Positions 40,526 to 50,225 of a stretch of DNA of 64,000 nucleotides are shown in pieces (the first letter of the stretch is position 1; each line of letters opens with the position of its first letter). The position numbers and the translations under genes are program-made. The DNA is taken from NCBI RefSeq assembly GCF_000372365.1, contig NZ_AQUU01000007.1, positions 57,029 through 121,028 on the forward strand, in the 5' to 3' direction. The notes under the pieces were generated by a model. The model did no database searches. It was not told the origin of the DNA and saw nothing but the letters and a program-made list of their open reading frames with translations. Source of the stretch: Aggregatibacter actinomycetemcomitans DSM 8324. GTDB taxonomy: Bacteria > Pseudomonadota > Gammaproteobacteria > Enterobacterales > Pasteurellaceae.

Positions 40526-41511
40526 CAGTCCGCCACCTTTTGTTTCACTAACACCCAAGCAAAGAACGGCGCGCCTATAAAGCCCGTGAGAATACCGAGA
40601 GGAATTTCCTGCGTGTATAAATTGCGTGCCAAAGTGTCGATAATCAACAGGAAAATCGCGCCGATAAGGGCTGAAAGGGGAAGGGTGCGTAAATTGTTGT
40701 CGCCGATAAACATACGCGCCAAATGGGGAATAATCAAGCCGATCCAACCGATGGTGCCGCTTAAGCACACGGCGGAGGCGGTGAGCAACGTGGCGAACAT
40801 CACCATCAGATTGCGTTCAAAACGAATATTGGCGCCGATGAGTTTTGCTTCCCGATCACCCAAAGACAGCACATTAATGCGCCAACGCATCATCAATAAC
40901 GCCGCGGTGGTGAACAGAATCATCGGTGCAAGCAGACGCAAATTTTGATAATCCGCTTTAGTCAGGCTGCCCATTTGCCAATAAACAATGTCTGCGAGCT
41001 GGGTTTCCGGGTCGGCAAGATATTTCACCAACCCCAAACACGCCATCATAAAACCGGATATGATAATACCCGACAGCACCAAAATAATCGTCGAATCCCG
41101 TCGCACCAGTTTCGGCAGGCTCATGGTCATTAGCACTGCCAGCAAACCGCCCACGAATGCAAAACCCTGAATGGCAAACAAGCCAAGTCCCAGCAAAATC
41201 GCCACCGCCGCGCCGATACAGGCGCCGCCGGACACACCGAGCAAATCGGGCGAAACTAACGGATTACGGAAAATCCCCTGAAAAGTCGCCCCGGCAAGCG
41301 CCAGCGCCGCCCCGACCAAGAGCGACGCAAGAATGCGCGGTAAACGCAGGTTAAAAATAATGTTGTTCTGCACCTCGTTCGGGTTATTCCCCGTCAGCGT
41401 TTGCACCACATTCTCAACAGGAATGGCAAATCGCCCCCAAGACAACGAAAACAACGCCAGCCCGACAAGTAATAAGGCAAGTAATATAAAAATAAATCTG
41501 TTTTTATTCAT
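40525..41511 (-). CDS. Permease of the second FecCD-type importer
   Basis: A 328-residue membrane permease with about ten helices. Markers are FNLRLPRILASLLVGAALAL, NPLVSPDLLGVSGGACIGAA and LSGTIGWIGLIIPHLARMF. The start is uncertain: the frame opens at 41553 (MCIMG), but a TATAAT -10 falls just there. MNKNRF at 41511 begins the first helix, though without a clear ribosome site. First gene of its unit. Confidence 0.85.
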   Translation of the reverse strand: MNKNRFIFILLALLLVGLALFSLSWGRFAIPVENVVQTLTGNNPNEVQNNIIFNLRLPRILASLLVGAALALAGATFQGIFRNPLVSPDLLGVSGGACIGAAVAILLGLGLFAIQGFAFVGGLLAVLMTMSLPKLVRRDSTIILVLSGIIISGFMMACLGLVKYLADPETQLADIVYWQMGSLTKADYQNLRLLAPMILFTTAALLMMRWRINVLSLGDREAKLIGANIRFERNLMVMFATLLTASAVCLSGTIGWIGLIIPHLARMFIGDNNLRTLPLSALIGAIFLLIIDTLARNLYTQEIPLGILTGFIGAPFFAWVLVKQKVAD

Positions 41512-41562
41512 CAGAAAAGTGCGGTGAGCTTTAAAAGTGCCCATTATACACATCTTTATGCT

Positions 41563-41578
41563 TTATTTTATATAGCGA
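41563..41578. promoter_or_regulatory. Shared regulatory 16-mer upstream of the second importer
   Basis: TTATTTTATATAGCGA, identical to 35820-35835, but in opposite orientation relative to its gene. It lies about 25-40 bp upstream of a TATAAT -10 on the minus strand. Confidence 0.5.
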
Positions 41579-41620
41579 ATTTGGGGTAAGGCGGGCGCAG
41601 TGAAAAACATCGGGAAAACC

Positions 41621-41651
41621 ACCGCACTTTTACAAAACGCAAAAGTGCGGT
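41621..41651. terminator. Inverted uptake-signal pair
   Basis: ACCGCACTTTT and AAAAGTGCGGT flank a 9-base loop, 20 bp past the stop of the outer-membrane lipoprotein gene. Confidence 0.8.
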
Positions 41652-41671
41652 CGATTTCGCAAACGTTTTTT

Positions 41672-43075
41672 TCATCGCTCGGACCAACCGCCACCTAGTG
41701 CTTTATACAAACTAATCAAATTCTTCGCCCCCGCTAAACGGCTTTGGATGAGTTGGTTTTGGTAATCCAGTGCGGTGAGGCGAGCGGTGAGGGCGTTGTC
41801 TAAGGTTTTTTCGCCGTAGTTAAATAATTTCTCCGCATTGCCTGCCTGCTTTTGCGCCTGTTGGCAGGCGGTTTGTAGCAATTGGGTTTGGCGATTTAAT
41901 GCGGCTTGTGCCTGATAGCTGTTATCTACATCGGCAAGGGCTTGCAGCAAGCCTTTGTCGTATTGAAGTAAGGCAGCTTTCAGGCGGGCGTCGGCGGCGT
42001 CAATGTTGGCTTGAATGCGTCCGTTAGTGAAAATCGGCAGGCTAATGTCGAGGCTCAACAAATTGCCCCAACCTTTTAAATCGGGAATGTCCGTGTTGAT
42101 GTCAATGCGCCCTGTTTGTCCTAAAAATTGAATCTCAAAGCGCGGGTATAAATCCGCTTTGGCAGAAGCCAGTTTTGCCGCCAGCGCTTGTACTTGGGCG
42201 CGATAAGTGCGTAAATCGGGGCGGCGTTCCAATACATTGCCGGGCATTACACCATGCGGGGCGGCTGGTAAAACACCGAGAAAATCCACCGCACTTTTGT
42301 TAAGACGGAAGTCTTGCGGCGGTTTGCCGATAAGAATAGCAATGGCGCGTTCGTTACCGGCGATTTGTGCGTTCAGCGTGGCTTGTTGCGCCTGCACGGC
42401 GCTGATTCGGCTTTCCACCTGCAACACATCGTTGGCGTTCGCTTGTCCGGCGCGGAAGCGACCTTCCGCATAACCTTTCAATCGGCGTAAGTATGTTTCG
42501 TTTTGTTGTAACAGCGCATTTTGCTGATGTAAGGCGGCAATATTGGCATAACTTTCGGCGATTTGCCCGGCAACCAACATTTGGGCGGCATAAACCTGTT
42601 GTTGTGCGGCTAGGACGGCAGCTTGTGCCGCATCGCGATCGCTACGTTTTTTACCGAAGAAATCCAACTCCCAGCTTGCCGTGATTCCCGCATGTTGCAC
42701 ATTTCCTGACCGATCATAAGTACGCTGTGTCAACGGATTTTCCCCATGAGAATGAATCATGCCCGCCGAACCTTGCGCGCCGACTTTAGGGCCCAGATCC
42801 GCCTGCGTATATTGACTGTTCGCCTGCGCTTCCTGCAAACGGGCTTCAAGGTTATTTTGTAGTCCCAGTTCGATTAATCGGGTCAATTGCGGATCCCGCC
42901 AGTTTTGCCACCAACGGGCGATTTCCTGTATGTTTTTAGAGGTCGCCGCATTTTGTGTTTGCTCAAATTGTGCAGGCATTTCCACTTGAGAAGATAAATC
43001 GACATTGGTCGTGCAAGCGCTGAGGGTGATAAACGCCGCGATGAATGTGAATTTAAAAGCGAATTTATTTGCCAT
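41672..43075 (-). CDS. Outer-membrane efflux lipoprotein (OprM/NodT family)
   Basis: A 467-residue TolC-like channel. The signal peptide ends in the lipobox LSAC, then two repeats of outer-membrane efflux helices (ARWWQNWRDPQLTRLIELGL, then RRPDLRTYRAQVQALAAKL). The start at 43075 has an AAGGA site. The last gene of the exporter unit HlyD - RbbA-like - ABC-2 permease - OMF. It likely forms the outer-membrane exit duct for that pump. Confidence 0.9.
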   Translation of the reverse strand: MANKFAFKFTFIAAFITLSACTTNVDLSSQVEMPAQFEQTQNAATSKNIQEIARWWQNWRDPQLTRLIELGLQNNLEARLQEAQANSQYTQADLGPKVGAQGSAGMIHSHGENPLTQRTYDRSGNVQHAGITASWELDFFGKKRSDRDAAQAAVLAAQQQVYAAQMLVAGQIAESYANIAALHQQNALLQQNETYLRRLKGYAEGRFRAGQANANDVLQVESRISAVQAQQATLNAQIAGNERAIAILIGKPPQDFRLNKSAVDFLGVLPAAPHGVMPGNVLERRPDLRTYRAQVQALAAKLASAKADLYPRFEIQFLGQTGRIDINTDIPDLKGWGNLLSLDISLPIFTNGRIQANIDAADARLKAALLQYDKGLLQALADVDNSYQAQAALNRQTQLLQTACQQAQKQAGNAEKLFNYGEKTLDNALTARLTALDYQNQLIQSRLAGAKNLISLYKALGGGWSER

Positions 43076-43094
43076 AACGTTTTCCTTCTGAATC

Positions 43095-44222
43095 TTAGCC
43101 TTGGCGCGACAACATGGATTTAAACTGGGCAAGTGCGATACCTAAGAATAATGCGCCCAACGCCGCAATTTGGAGCAGTTTATCCCACACCACATCAAGC
43201 CCTGTGCCACGGAACAGCACATCTTGCGCATAAGCCCCGAAAATGGCGGTGGGGGAGAATTGGATCAGTTTTTGTACGAATTCCGGCATATTTTCCAACG
43301 GCGACATGGTGCCGGAAAGCAGATACATCGTGATATACACCGGCAGAACCAACAAACCGAATTGAGGCATGGTCGGGGCAAAAATCGCCAGCATAATGCC
43401 AAGGGAGGCAATGGAAAAAATAAACACTGCCGCGCCTAAAATATAAAGCGAAAAGGCACCTTGCGGCAGGGGCGTGCCGATGATTTTATGCACCACAAAA
43501 TAGAGTGAAAACATCACGACGGTGAGCAACACCAGTTCGTTCGCCACGATTTTCGCCATAGCAATTTCGCTGGAGCGTACGGGCATCACCAAAATATGTT
43601 CCAGCGTGCCGCGCTCCCGTTCCCGAATGACAGCGGCGCCCACCAGCAACATGGTTAATAAATTCAAATAGCCCACAATGTTCATGCCGCCCATAAACCA
43701 GTTACCGGAAAAATTCGGGTTATAAAGCACATTAATGGTGGGTTGAATGAGTATGCCGTTATTGCTTTGAAGGTGCAGAAAATCGTTAATTTCACCGTGA
43801 AAAATTTGTGAAATATAAGCGGAACCGATGGCGGCTTGCGTCATTGCCGTGGCGTCGGATAATAACTGAATCAGCGGGTTACGCCCCGCAAGTACATCAC
43901 GTTCATAATTCGGCGGAATATCTAAAATGAACGTATATTCTCCTGTGTCCATCAGGCGATCCGCCTGTTGTGCATGAATTGTATGCACTTTACGGAAGTT
44001 CGGCGGAATCAGGCTTTGTTGCAGGCGATAAGACAACGCCGAGTGATCGTTATCCACAATGGCAACGGAGGCATTTTTCACTTCCAAGGTAATCGAATTG
44101 GCAACGGTGTAAATAGCGACGGTGAACATATAAATAATTAACACCACCAGAACCGGATCGGAAAATAAACTGCGCAGTTCTTTGCCCGATAAATAAAACA
44201 CATTTTTTATCCATCTGAACAT
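43095..44222 (-). CDS. ABC-2 type export permease (YhhJ-like)
   Basis: A 375-residue membrane protein with the ABC-2 layout: N-terminal helix, a large periplasmic loop (about 45-170), then five helices, with RERERGTLEHILVMPVRSSEIAMAK-type cytoplasmic motif between them. It starts one base after the stop of the RbbA-like gene. E. coli yhiI-rbbA-yhhJ has the same order. Confidence 0.9.
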   Translation of the reverse strand: MFRWIKNVFYLSGKELRSLFSDPVLVVLIIYMFTVAIYTVANSITLEVKNASVAIVDNDHSALSYRLQQSLIPPNFRKVHTIHAQQADRLMDTGEYTFILDIPPNYERDVLAGRNPLIQLLSDATAMTQAAIGSAYISQIFHGEINDFLHLQSNNGILIQPTINVLYNPNFSGNWFMGGMNIVGYLNLLTMLLVGAAVIRERERGTLEHILVMPVRSSEIAMAKIVANELVLLTVVMFSLYFVVHKIIGTPLPQGAFSLYILGAAVFIFSIASLGIMLAIFAPTMPQFGLLVLPVYITMYLLSGTMSPLENMPEFVQKLIQFSPTAIFGAYAQDVLFRGTGLDVVWDKLLQIAALGALFLGIALAQFKSMLSRQG

Positions 44223-44223
44223 A

Positions 44224-46968
44224 TTATTTCTCCTGTTTCTTCAACAGGGCGACCGCCCCGCAGAAATACACGGCGTAAATCGCCAACAACGCGCCGTAGC
44301 TACTGAGAAAATCCATAAAACCCAATCCTTTCGTGAAACCGCCTAAGCTGATAATCAGAAACCAATAACCGGGGAAGAGTTGTGCGACCATATAAACATG
44401 AGGCGGCAGGGTGGATGTCGGATAAAGCATGCCGGAGAAGTTCATGGTCGGGATAATCACGATAATTGCCGTGGCGAAAATCGCCGCAATTTGCGATTTT
44501 ACAAAGCTGGAAACGAACAGCCCGAACGCCGTTGAGGCGGTGATAATAAAAAGTGCCCCCAAGGTCATTGCCCACATAGAGCCTTTGACCGGCACGTTAA
44601 ACACCATCACCGACATCCACACCATAATCAGATAACTGATAAACGCCAGCAAAATGTAAGGCAGTTGTTTACCGAGCAAAAATTGCACCGCACCGGCAGG
44701 GGAGCCGTACAGATTCATAATGGAGCCGATTTCTTTTTCACGCACCACGCCTAACGCCGTCATCATGGACGGAATCAACATCATGGCAAGCATGATCACG
44801 CCTGGTGTCATGGCGAAAATGCTTTTAAAATCCGGGTTGTACACAAAGCGGGGTTCCAGCACGGTATTGTTCGGCACGTTAACGCCTTGTTGCGTTAAGG
44901 TTTCCTGCACATATTGGTTGATTGCACCCACCACGGAGCCGCGCAGATTTTCAGCGGTGGAAGGAAAGGCGCCGTCGATAAAAAAGCCCACTTCCGGCAT
45001 TTGTCGTTGCAACACTTTTTTGCCGAAATCAGGGGGGATTTCAATCACCAGTTTCACTTTTGAAGATTGCAACACCTGATTAATTTCCTGCGGAGAATGA
45101 ATATCCGGTTGGCGCACGAAATAGCGGGATCCGTCGAAATATTCGATAAAACGGCGGCTTTCCGAGCTGTTGTCATAATCCAGCACGGTAAAATTCGACG
45201 GATGTACGTCAAAAGAAATACTGGATGCCATGGCGAACAACATAATCACCGGACCGAGCAAGGCGAAAAATAAACGAATGCGATCCCGTAATAATTCTTT
45301 TCCTTCCCGTACCGCAAACGTCCACACCAACGACCACCACGCCAGTATGCCTTTTTCCGGCGAATCGGCAGAAACACCTGAAATATTGACCGCACTTTGA
45401 TCGCGTTTATCCATTTTAGGCGCGGTAATGTCATCCGCCTGTTCTTCCAGATAAGCGATAAAGGCTTCTTCCAGCGTCGGGGCTTTTTTCTCAAGACGTA
45501 GCGATTCCGGCGTGCCGACCGCCAACACACGCCCACGGTGCATAAAGGAAATGCGATCACAACGCGCCGCTTCGTTCATAAAATGGGTGGTGACGAAAAT
45601 GGTGATTTTATCTTCGCGCGACAGTTTAATCAGATATTCCCAGAACATATCCCGCGCGGCGGGGTCAACCCCTGAAGTAGGTTCGTCCAGAATCAGCACT
45701 TCGGGTTTATGCAAACAGGCGGCGGCAAGCTGCAAACGTTGCCGAATGCCAAGAGGCAGCGCGGAAGGGTATTCATCGGCAAGTTGAATTAAATCGAATT
45801 GCTGCATGACGGATTGCACATAGTGTGCCCATTGCGCGCGGGGAGTTTGATAGAGCTTGGCGTGCAATTCCAGATTTTGATAAACGCTGAGTTCTTCATA
45901 TAAGGAAAACGCTTGGGACATATAACCCACCCGTTTTCGCGTGTCGATATTGCCCGCATCAATAGGCTGACCGAGCAGCGTGGCAGAGCCTTCCGTCGGA
46001 TCCAGCAAGCCGGTAAGCATTTTCATGGTGGTGGATTTGCCGCAACCGTTGGAGCCTAAAAAGCCGAAAATTTCTCCTTTCGGAATGGTAAAACTGACGT
46101 TATCCACCGAAACGAAATCACCGAATTTCTTGGTTAAACCTTTGGCAACGATAACCGGCGGTTTCTCGGCATTGGGTTTAAAGGGCTGAATATGCAAGCC
46201 GTTTTCCGCACCGCGTTTTTCTGCCGGCAGCAATTTGACATAGGCTTCTTCCAGATTGTGACTTTGCGTGTCGGCAATCACCTGCTTAGTGGGCGCATTG
46301 GCGATGAGCTTGCCGTCATCCATGGCAAGAATATGTTCAAAACGTTCCGCTTCGTCAATGTATGCCGTCGCCACAATCACCGTCATGCCGTTTTCTTCAC
46401 GGCGTAAATCCTCCACCAATTGCCAGAATTGACGGCGGGAGAGCGGATCCACGCCGGTAGTGGGTTCATCTAAAATTAATAAATCGGGGCTGTGCACCAA
46501 GGCGCAACACAGGCTGAGTTTTTGCTTCATCCCGCCCGATAATTTGCCTGCCGCCCGATCGGCAAAAGGAGCTAACCCCGTGGCATTCAATAAGCGCTGA
46601 ATGCGGGCTTGCCGTTGTGGTTTGTTTAATCCGAACAGGCGGGCGTGAAAATCAATATTTTCATAAATGGACAGGGTGAGATACAGATTTTTGCCCAGCC
46701 CTTGCGGCATAAAGGCGATTTTATGAGAAAGGGCATCCCGCGCTTTTTTCTCCGCGACATTTAAATCAAACACCTGCACGCTGCCGGTCTGAATTATTTT
46801 GACACCCGCGATGAGGGAAAGCAGCGTGGATTTGCCCACGCCGTCCGGTCCGATTAGCCCGACGGTCGCGCCACGGGGAATGCGCAGGCTGACATCATAA
46901 AGTGCGGTGGTTTTTCCGTATGAATGTGAGAGATGTTCCACCGCAACGGCAGGTCGAATGGCTGTCAT
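44224..46968 (-). CDS. RbbA-like ABC exporter: two ATPase domains fused to an ABC-2 permease
   Basis: A 914-residue fusion. First nucleotide-binding domain: Walker A GPDGVGKST, signature LSGGMKQKL, Walker B LLILDEPTTGVD. Second: Walker A GSNGCGKST, a degenerate signature LPLGIRQRL, Walker B VLILDEPTSGVD. The C-terminal ~370 residues are an ABC-2 membrane domain with RDRIRLFFALLGPVIML and VVREKEIGSIMNLYGSP. E. coli RbbA of the same design associates with ribosomes, but the neighbouring HlyD and OMF genes point to an efflux pump here. Likely substrates (drugs, bile-like compounds) are inferred only. Confidence 0.9.
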   Translation of the reverse strand: MTAIRPAVAVEHLSHSYGKTTALYDVSLRIPRGATVGLIGPDGVGKSTLLSLIAGVKIIQTGSVQVFDLNVAEKKARDALSHKIAFMPQGLGKNLYLTLSIYENIDFHARLFGLNKPQRQARIQRLLNATGLAPFADRAAGKLSGGMKQKLSLCCALVHSPDLLILDEPTTGVDPLSRRQFWQLVEDLRREENGMTVIVATAYIDEAERFEHILAMDDGKLIANAPTKQVIADTQSHNLEEAYVKLLPAEKRGAENGLHIQPFKPNAEKPPVIVAKGLTKKFGDFVSVDNVSFTIPKGEIFGFLGSNGCGKSTTMKMLTGLLDPTEGSATLLGQPIDAGNIDTRKRVGYMSQAFSLYEELSVYQNLELHAKLYQTPRAQWAHYVQSVMQQFDLIQLADEYPSALPLGIRQRLQLAAACLHKPEVLILDEPTSGVDPAARDMFWEYLIKLSREDKITIFVTTHFMNEAARCDRISFMHRGRVLAVGTPESLRLEKKAPTLEEAFIAYLEEQADDITAPKMDKRDQSAVNISGVSADSPEKGILAWWSLVWTFAVREGKELLRDRIRLFFALLGPVIMLFAMASSISFDVHPSNFTVLDYDNSSESRRFIEYFDGSRYFVRQPDIHSPQEINQVLQSSKVKLVIEIPPDFGKKVLQRQMPEVGFFIDGAFPSTAENLRGSVVGAINQYVQETLTQQGVNVPNNTVLEPRFVYNPDFKSIFAMTPGVIMLAMMLIPSMMTALGVVREKEIGSIMNLYGSPAGAVQFLLGKQLPYILLAFISYLIMVWMSVMVFNVPVKGSMWAMTLGALFIITASTAFGLFVSSFVKSQIAAIFATAIIVIIPTMNFSGMLYPTSTLPPHVYMVAQLFPGYWFLIISLGGFTKGLGFMDFLSSYGALLAIYAVYFCGAVALLKKQEK

Positions 46969-46970
46969 GG

Positions 46971-47930
46971 CTATTCACCCTGCGGAAGTCTCACGTTTAA
47001 CTGTGCCGGCCATTGCGCCTGCTGATCGTATTTCACATAGCCCAGCCCCGTCATGCCGCCTTTTAATAAAAGCTTATATTTCAGTGCAATATCCACGGGA
47101 AGCTGCAATTTCACCTTAAACATCAATTTGGCGCGTTCTTCCGTGGTTTCCACGGATTTGGGGGTGAATTGCGCGTTATTGGCGATGAACGTAATGTTGG
47201 CGGGGAAAACGGCATCCATGCCATCAATCACGATGCGGGCCTCATCCCCCAATTTTAGCTGATTCATTTGTGGCGCAGTGAGGAAAACATTGATATAGGT
47301 ATCCGTCGGATCGAGCAAACTGACCACTTTGCCACCGGCACCGAGAACATTGCCTACTTCCGCAATTTGATATTCCACCCGTCCGTCTTTCGGCGCTTTA
47401 ATCAGCATATCGGTATTTTGCGATTGCGCTTGTTCTAACTGCGCTTGCGCCTGTGCGACGGCGGCTTGCGTGGTGTTCACGGCAGCGAGTGACGCCTTAT
47501 AAGCGGCTTGACGGCGTTCTAATTCGCTGCTTGAAATCAGATTATCGAGGCGCAATTTTTGTGCGTTATTCAATTCCAATTTCGTTACGTTGACTTGTTG
47601 TTGGCGGGCATCAATTTCTGATAGGGCGCGGGCAACGGATTCTTCCGCCCGTTTCTTTTGTGCCTGTGCGGCGGAAACCTGCGCTTGCGAAATGCTGGAA
47701 GAAAGCCGTGCCAGTGGTTGATTGCGTTTTACTTCATTACCTTCCTGCACCAAAATTTCTTCTACACGGCCGGGATAAAGGGTGGCAATGTCCAGCCGTT
47801 TTAATTCCAAACGTCCGTTAACTGCCGCAATGCCGTTCAGTTCACTGGCCTGTAATTGCCTGTTTTTCCAAATGGCGAAACCGACGGCACCGATAATAAT
47901 GAAACCGAACACGAAATATTTTGCTTTCAT
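46971..47930 (-). CDS. HlyD-family membrane fusion protein (YhiI-like)
   Basis: A 319-residue periplasmic adaptor with an N-terminal membrane anchor (YFVFGFIIIGAVGFAIW), a lipoyl-type half, a long coiled-coil hairpin (about 75-165, rich in Q/A), a second lipoyl half and a beta-barrel domain. First gene of the exporter operon; the RbbA-like gene starts 2 bp after. It connects the inner-membrane transporter to the outer-membrane channel. Confidence 0.9.
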   Translation of the reverse strand: MKAKYFVFGFIIIGAVGFAIWKNRQLQASELNGIAAVNGRLELKRLDIATLYPGRVEEILVQEGNEVKRNQPLARLSSSISQAQVSAAQAQKKRAEESVARALSEIDARQQQVNVTKLELNNAQKLRLDNLISSSELERRQAAYKASLAAVNTTQAAVAQAQAQLEQAQSQNTDMLIKAPKDGRVEYQIAEVGNVLGAGGKVVSLLDPTDTYINVFLTAPQMNQLKLGDEARIVIDGMDAVFPANITFIANNAQFTPKSVETTEERAKLMFKVKLQLPVDIALKYKLLLKGGMTGLGYVKYDQQAQWPAQLNVRLPQGE

Positions 47931-48013
47931 CTCTGTATCCTTACTTTAACGCGGTTTATGCGAATGATTATAGAGATCGGGTAAAAACCACTCAACCACC
48001 AAGAGGCAACGTT

Positions 48014-48054
48014 TTGTTGCTTAACCCTACAAAAAGGCGTAATTTGTTGCTTAA
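48014..48054. promoter_or_regulatory. Repeated site in the divergent exporter/TetR promoter
   Basis: TTGTTGCTTAA occurs at 48014-48024 and 48044-48054, 30 bp apart; the first copy also lies in the small inverted repeat GCAAC-GTTTT-GTTGC (48007-48020). Position between the exporter and its TetR gene suggests repressor operators. Confidence 0.5.
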
Positions 48055-48074
48055 TTCGGTAAATTTAAGGAGAG

Positions 48075-48667
48075 ATGATGAATAATCAGGATGTTCGGGT
48101 GCTTCGAACCGATAGACTTATTCGTGATGCGTTTTTGACATTGTTGGCAGAAAAAGGCTTTGAAGCCATGACGGTACAGGATATTTTGGATCTGACGAAA
48201 ATTAACCGTTCTACCTTTTATAAGCATTTCGCCAATATACCTTTTATAAGCATTTCGCCAATAAAAACGCCGTGGCGAAAATGCTGGTGGAAGAGCTCAA
48301 AGCCTTGGTGGCGGAACGATTAAAACAGCGTTTTTCCGTGCCGACAAAGGAATTTATTCATAGCGTCCAACCGCTTTTTGAACAACATCACCAACTGATT
48401 TACCTGATCGGTCAAATCGAAACACCGAAAATTCATTTATATAACGACATTCATAAAATGGTTAAAGAAAAATATGTTGAACATTTGAAAACTGAAAAGG
48501 CACAAATCTCCCAAAATGCAGATTTGGATTTTCAAGGTCACCTGTTCGCTACCATGACGCTAGGCATAATGAAATATATTATTGAAAAGGGCGAAATGCC
48601 ACAGGTGGAGGCACTGATAGAAAATGTGAATTCGGTGTTTGATATGTTTATGGTTCAAGAGGTGTAA
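48075..48667 (+). pseudogene. TetR-family repressor disrupted by a 26-bp tandem duplication
   Basis: Divergent from the exporter operon. The N-terminal TetR helix-turn-helix reads LIRDAFLTLLAEKGFEAMTV and TKINRSTFYKHFAN. There the DNA repeats a 26-bp segment (48213-48238, 48239-48264) and shifts the frame to a stop at 48323. Without the second copy the protein continues HFANKNAVAKMLVEELKA into the ligand domain, which remains open to 48667 (about 188 residues in all). The repressor is therefore probably inactive and the exporter derepressed. Confidence 0.88.
48213..48264 (+). repeat. 26-bp tandem duplication inside the TetR gene
   Basis: Two copies of a 26-bp unit beginning ACCTTTTATAAGCATTTCGC, back to back; the copies differ only at the last base. 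26 is not divisible by three, so it shifts frame. Precise loss of one unit would restore the gene. Confidence 0.92.
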
Positions 48668-48684
48668 AAACACTTTAAAAGACG

Positions 48685-48711
48685 ACCGCACTTCTCTCAT
48701 AAAAGTGCGGT
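48685..48711. terminator. Inverted uptake-signal pair between tetR and aspC
   Basis: ACCGCACTT (48685-48693) and AAGTGCGGT (48703-48711) between two convergent genes. Confidence 0.75.
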
Positions 48712-48717
48712 TAAAAA

Positions 48718-49908
48718 TTACAACACTTTTACAATGCTTTCGCAGAGGTAACGAATGTTACCTTCGGTAATGCCGGCAACGTTAATGCGTCCGGAACGCA
48801 CGGCGTAAATGGCGAATTCGTTTTTCAGACGGTCAACCTGTTCAGCGGTTAAGCCGCTGAAAGAGAACATACCGTTTTGATTGATGATAAAACCAAAATC
48901 TTGTTGCGCGCCGTATTCTTTCAATAACTGCACGAAAAGGTGACGCATTTGTTTAATGCGATCGCGCATTTCGGTTAATTCATTTTCCCAATCGCGGCGT
49001 AATTGCGCGTCGTTTAACACCAAGGCGACGGCGGTGGCACCGTGTGCCGACGGGTTGGAGTAGAGGGTGCGGACGATGATTTTCACTTGGGTCAATGCCG
49101 TTGCGGCGATGTCGGCGTTTTCCGCTACGACGGTGAAAGCCCCTACACGCTCATTATATAACCCGAAGTTTTTCGAGAAAGAGCTTGCTACCAAGAGTTC
49201 TTTGTGATTTTTTGCAAAGGCGCGTAAGCCGTAAGCATCTTCCTGCAAGCCGTTAGCGAAACCTTGATAAGCAAAATCGAATAAAGGTAGCCAGCCTTTT
49301 TTCTCCGACATTTCCGCCAATTTATTCCATTGTTCGGGGGTCGGGTCGATACCGGTCGGGTTGTGGCAGCAACCGTGGAATAACACCACATCGCCTTCAC
49401 CGGCCTGGCTTAAATCGGCGATTAAATTATCCCAATCCAAGGCTTTGGTTTGCGGGTTGTAATAACGGTATTCGCGAATGGTCATGCCCACGGCATTAAA
49501 AATGGCGTTGTGATTCGGCCAGGTCGGCGTGCTGATCCAAACATTTTGTGCTTTAGTTTGACGTTTAATAAATTCCGCTGCAATGCGTAATGCGCCGGTT
49601 CCGCCTAAACTTTGCACGGTTCTGGCACGGTTATTTTTCACGATGTCGGAATCGGCGCCGAATAAGAGTTCTTTGGTGCGTGCGTTGAAATCGGCAACGC
49701 CGTCAATCGGCAGGTAGTTTTTGGTATTTTCTTGTTCTAACAAGCGTTTTTCCGCTTCTTTTACCGCTTTTACGATAGGCGTATTGCCTTTTGCGTCTTT
49801 ATATACGCCAATGCCTAAATTGATTTTGTTAGCGCGGGTCTCCGCTTTGAATGCTTCGCCTAAACCTAAAATCGGATCTGCCGGAGCGGCAACAATATTT
49901 TCAAACAT
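48718..49908 (-). CDS. aspC: Aspartate aminotransferase
   Basis: A 396-residue PLP-dependent class I aminotransferase interconverting aspartate/2-oxoglutarate and oxaloacetate/glutamate. The PLP lysine is in [16 protein letters not shown]; the substrate-binding arginines are in the C-terminal region. The ATG at 49908 has a GAGGA site; the longer frame from 49989 is not conserved. Shorter N-terminus matches E. coli AspC (MFENI). Confidence 0.95.
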   Translation of the reverse strand: MFENIVAAPADPILGLGEAFKAETRANKINLGIGVYKDAKGNTPIVKAVKEAEKRLLEQENTKNYLPIDGVADFNARTKELLFGADSDIVKNNRARTVQSLGGTGALRIAAEFIKRQTKAQNVWISTPTWPNHNAIFNAVGMTIREYRYYNPQTKALDWDNLIADLSQAGEGDVVLFHGCCHNPTGIDPTPEQWNKLAEMSEKKGWLPLFDFAYQGFANGLQEDAYGLRAFAKNHKELLVASSFSKNFGLYNERVGAFTVVAENADIAATALTQVKIIVRTLYSNPSAHGATAVALVLNDAQLRRDWENELTEMRDRIKQMRHLFVQLLKEYGAQQDFGFIINQNGMFSFSGLTAEQVDRLKNEFAIYAVRSGRINVAGITEGNIRYLCESIVKVL

Positions 49909-50106
49909 AGAATAATCCTCGAGATGTTGTGTAAAAATCTGCTTATTTATACTGCCACGGCAGGGTTTTGACAAGCTGTCGTCAGCCATTTAACTTAATT
50001 TATTTTTGCCCATTGCAAACCGGGTTGATAATTTTGGGCAATTCAAGGAATAATTTATCTGATAGTTGAAGAAGGTAGCGAGGTTATAAAATACCTTAGA
50101 AATAAA

Positions 50107-50139
50107 CCGCACTTTGATCGCATCAGCTAAAGTGCGGTC
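50107..50139. terminator. Inverted uptake-signal pair upstream of pepN
   Basis: ACCGCACTTT (50107-50116) and AAAGTGCGGT (50130-50139). The 420-bp gap between aspC and pepN holds this pair and a PurR-like site; no gene seen. Confidence 0.6.
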
Positions 50140-50225
50140 AGTCTTTTCGGTGTTTTACACAGCGTATTTAGGTTATTTAAACACAGGGATTTCAGAGGCT
50201 TTGCCGGTTTTAGGAAATAATATTT

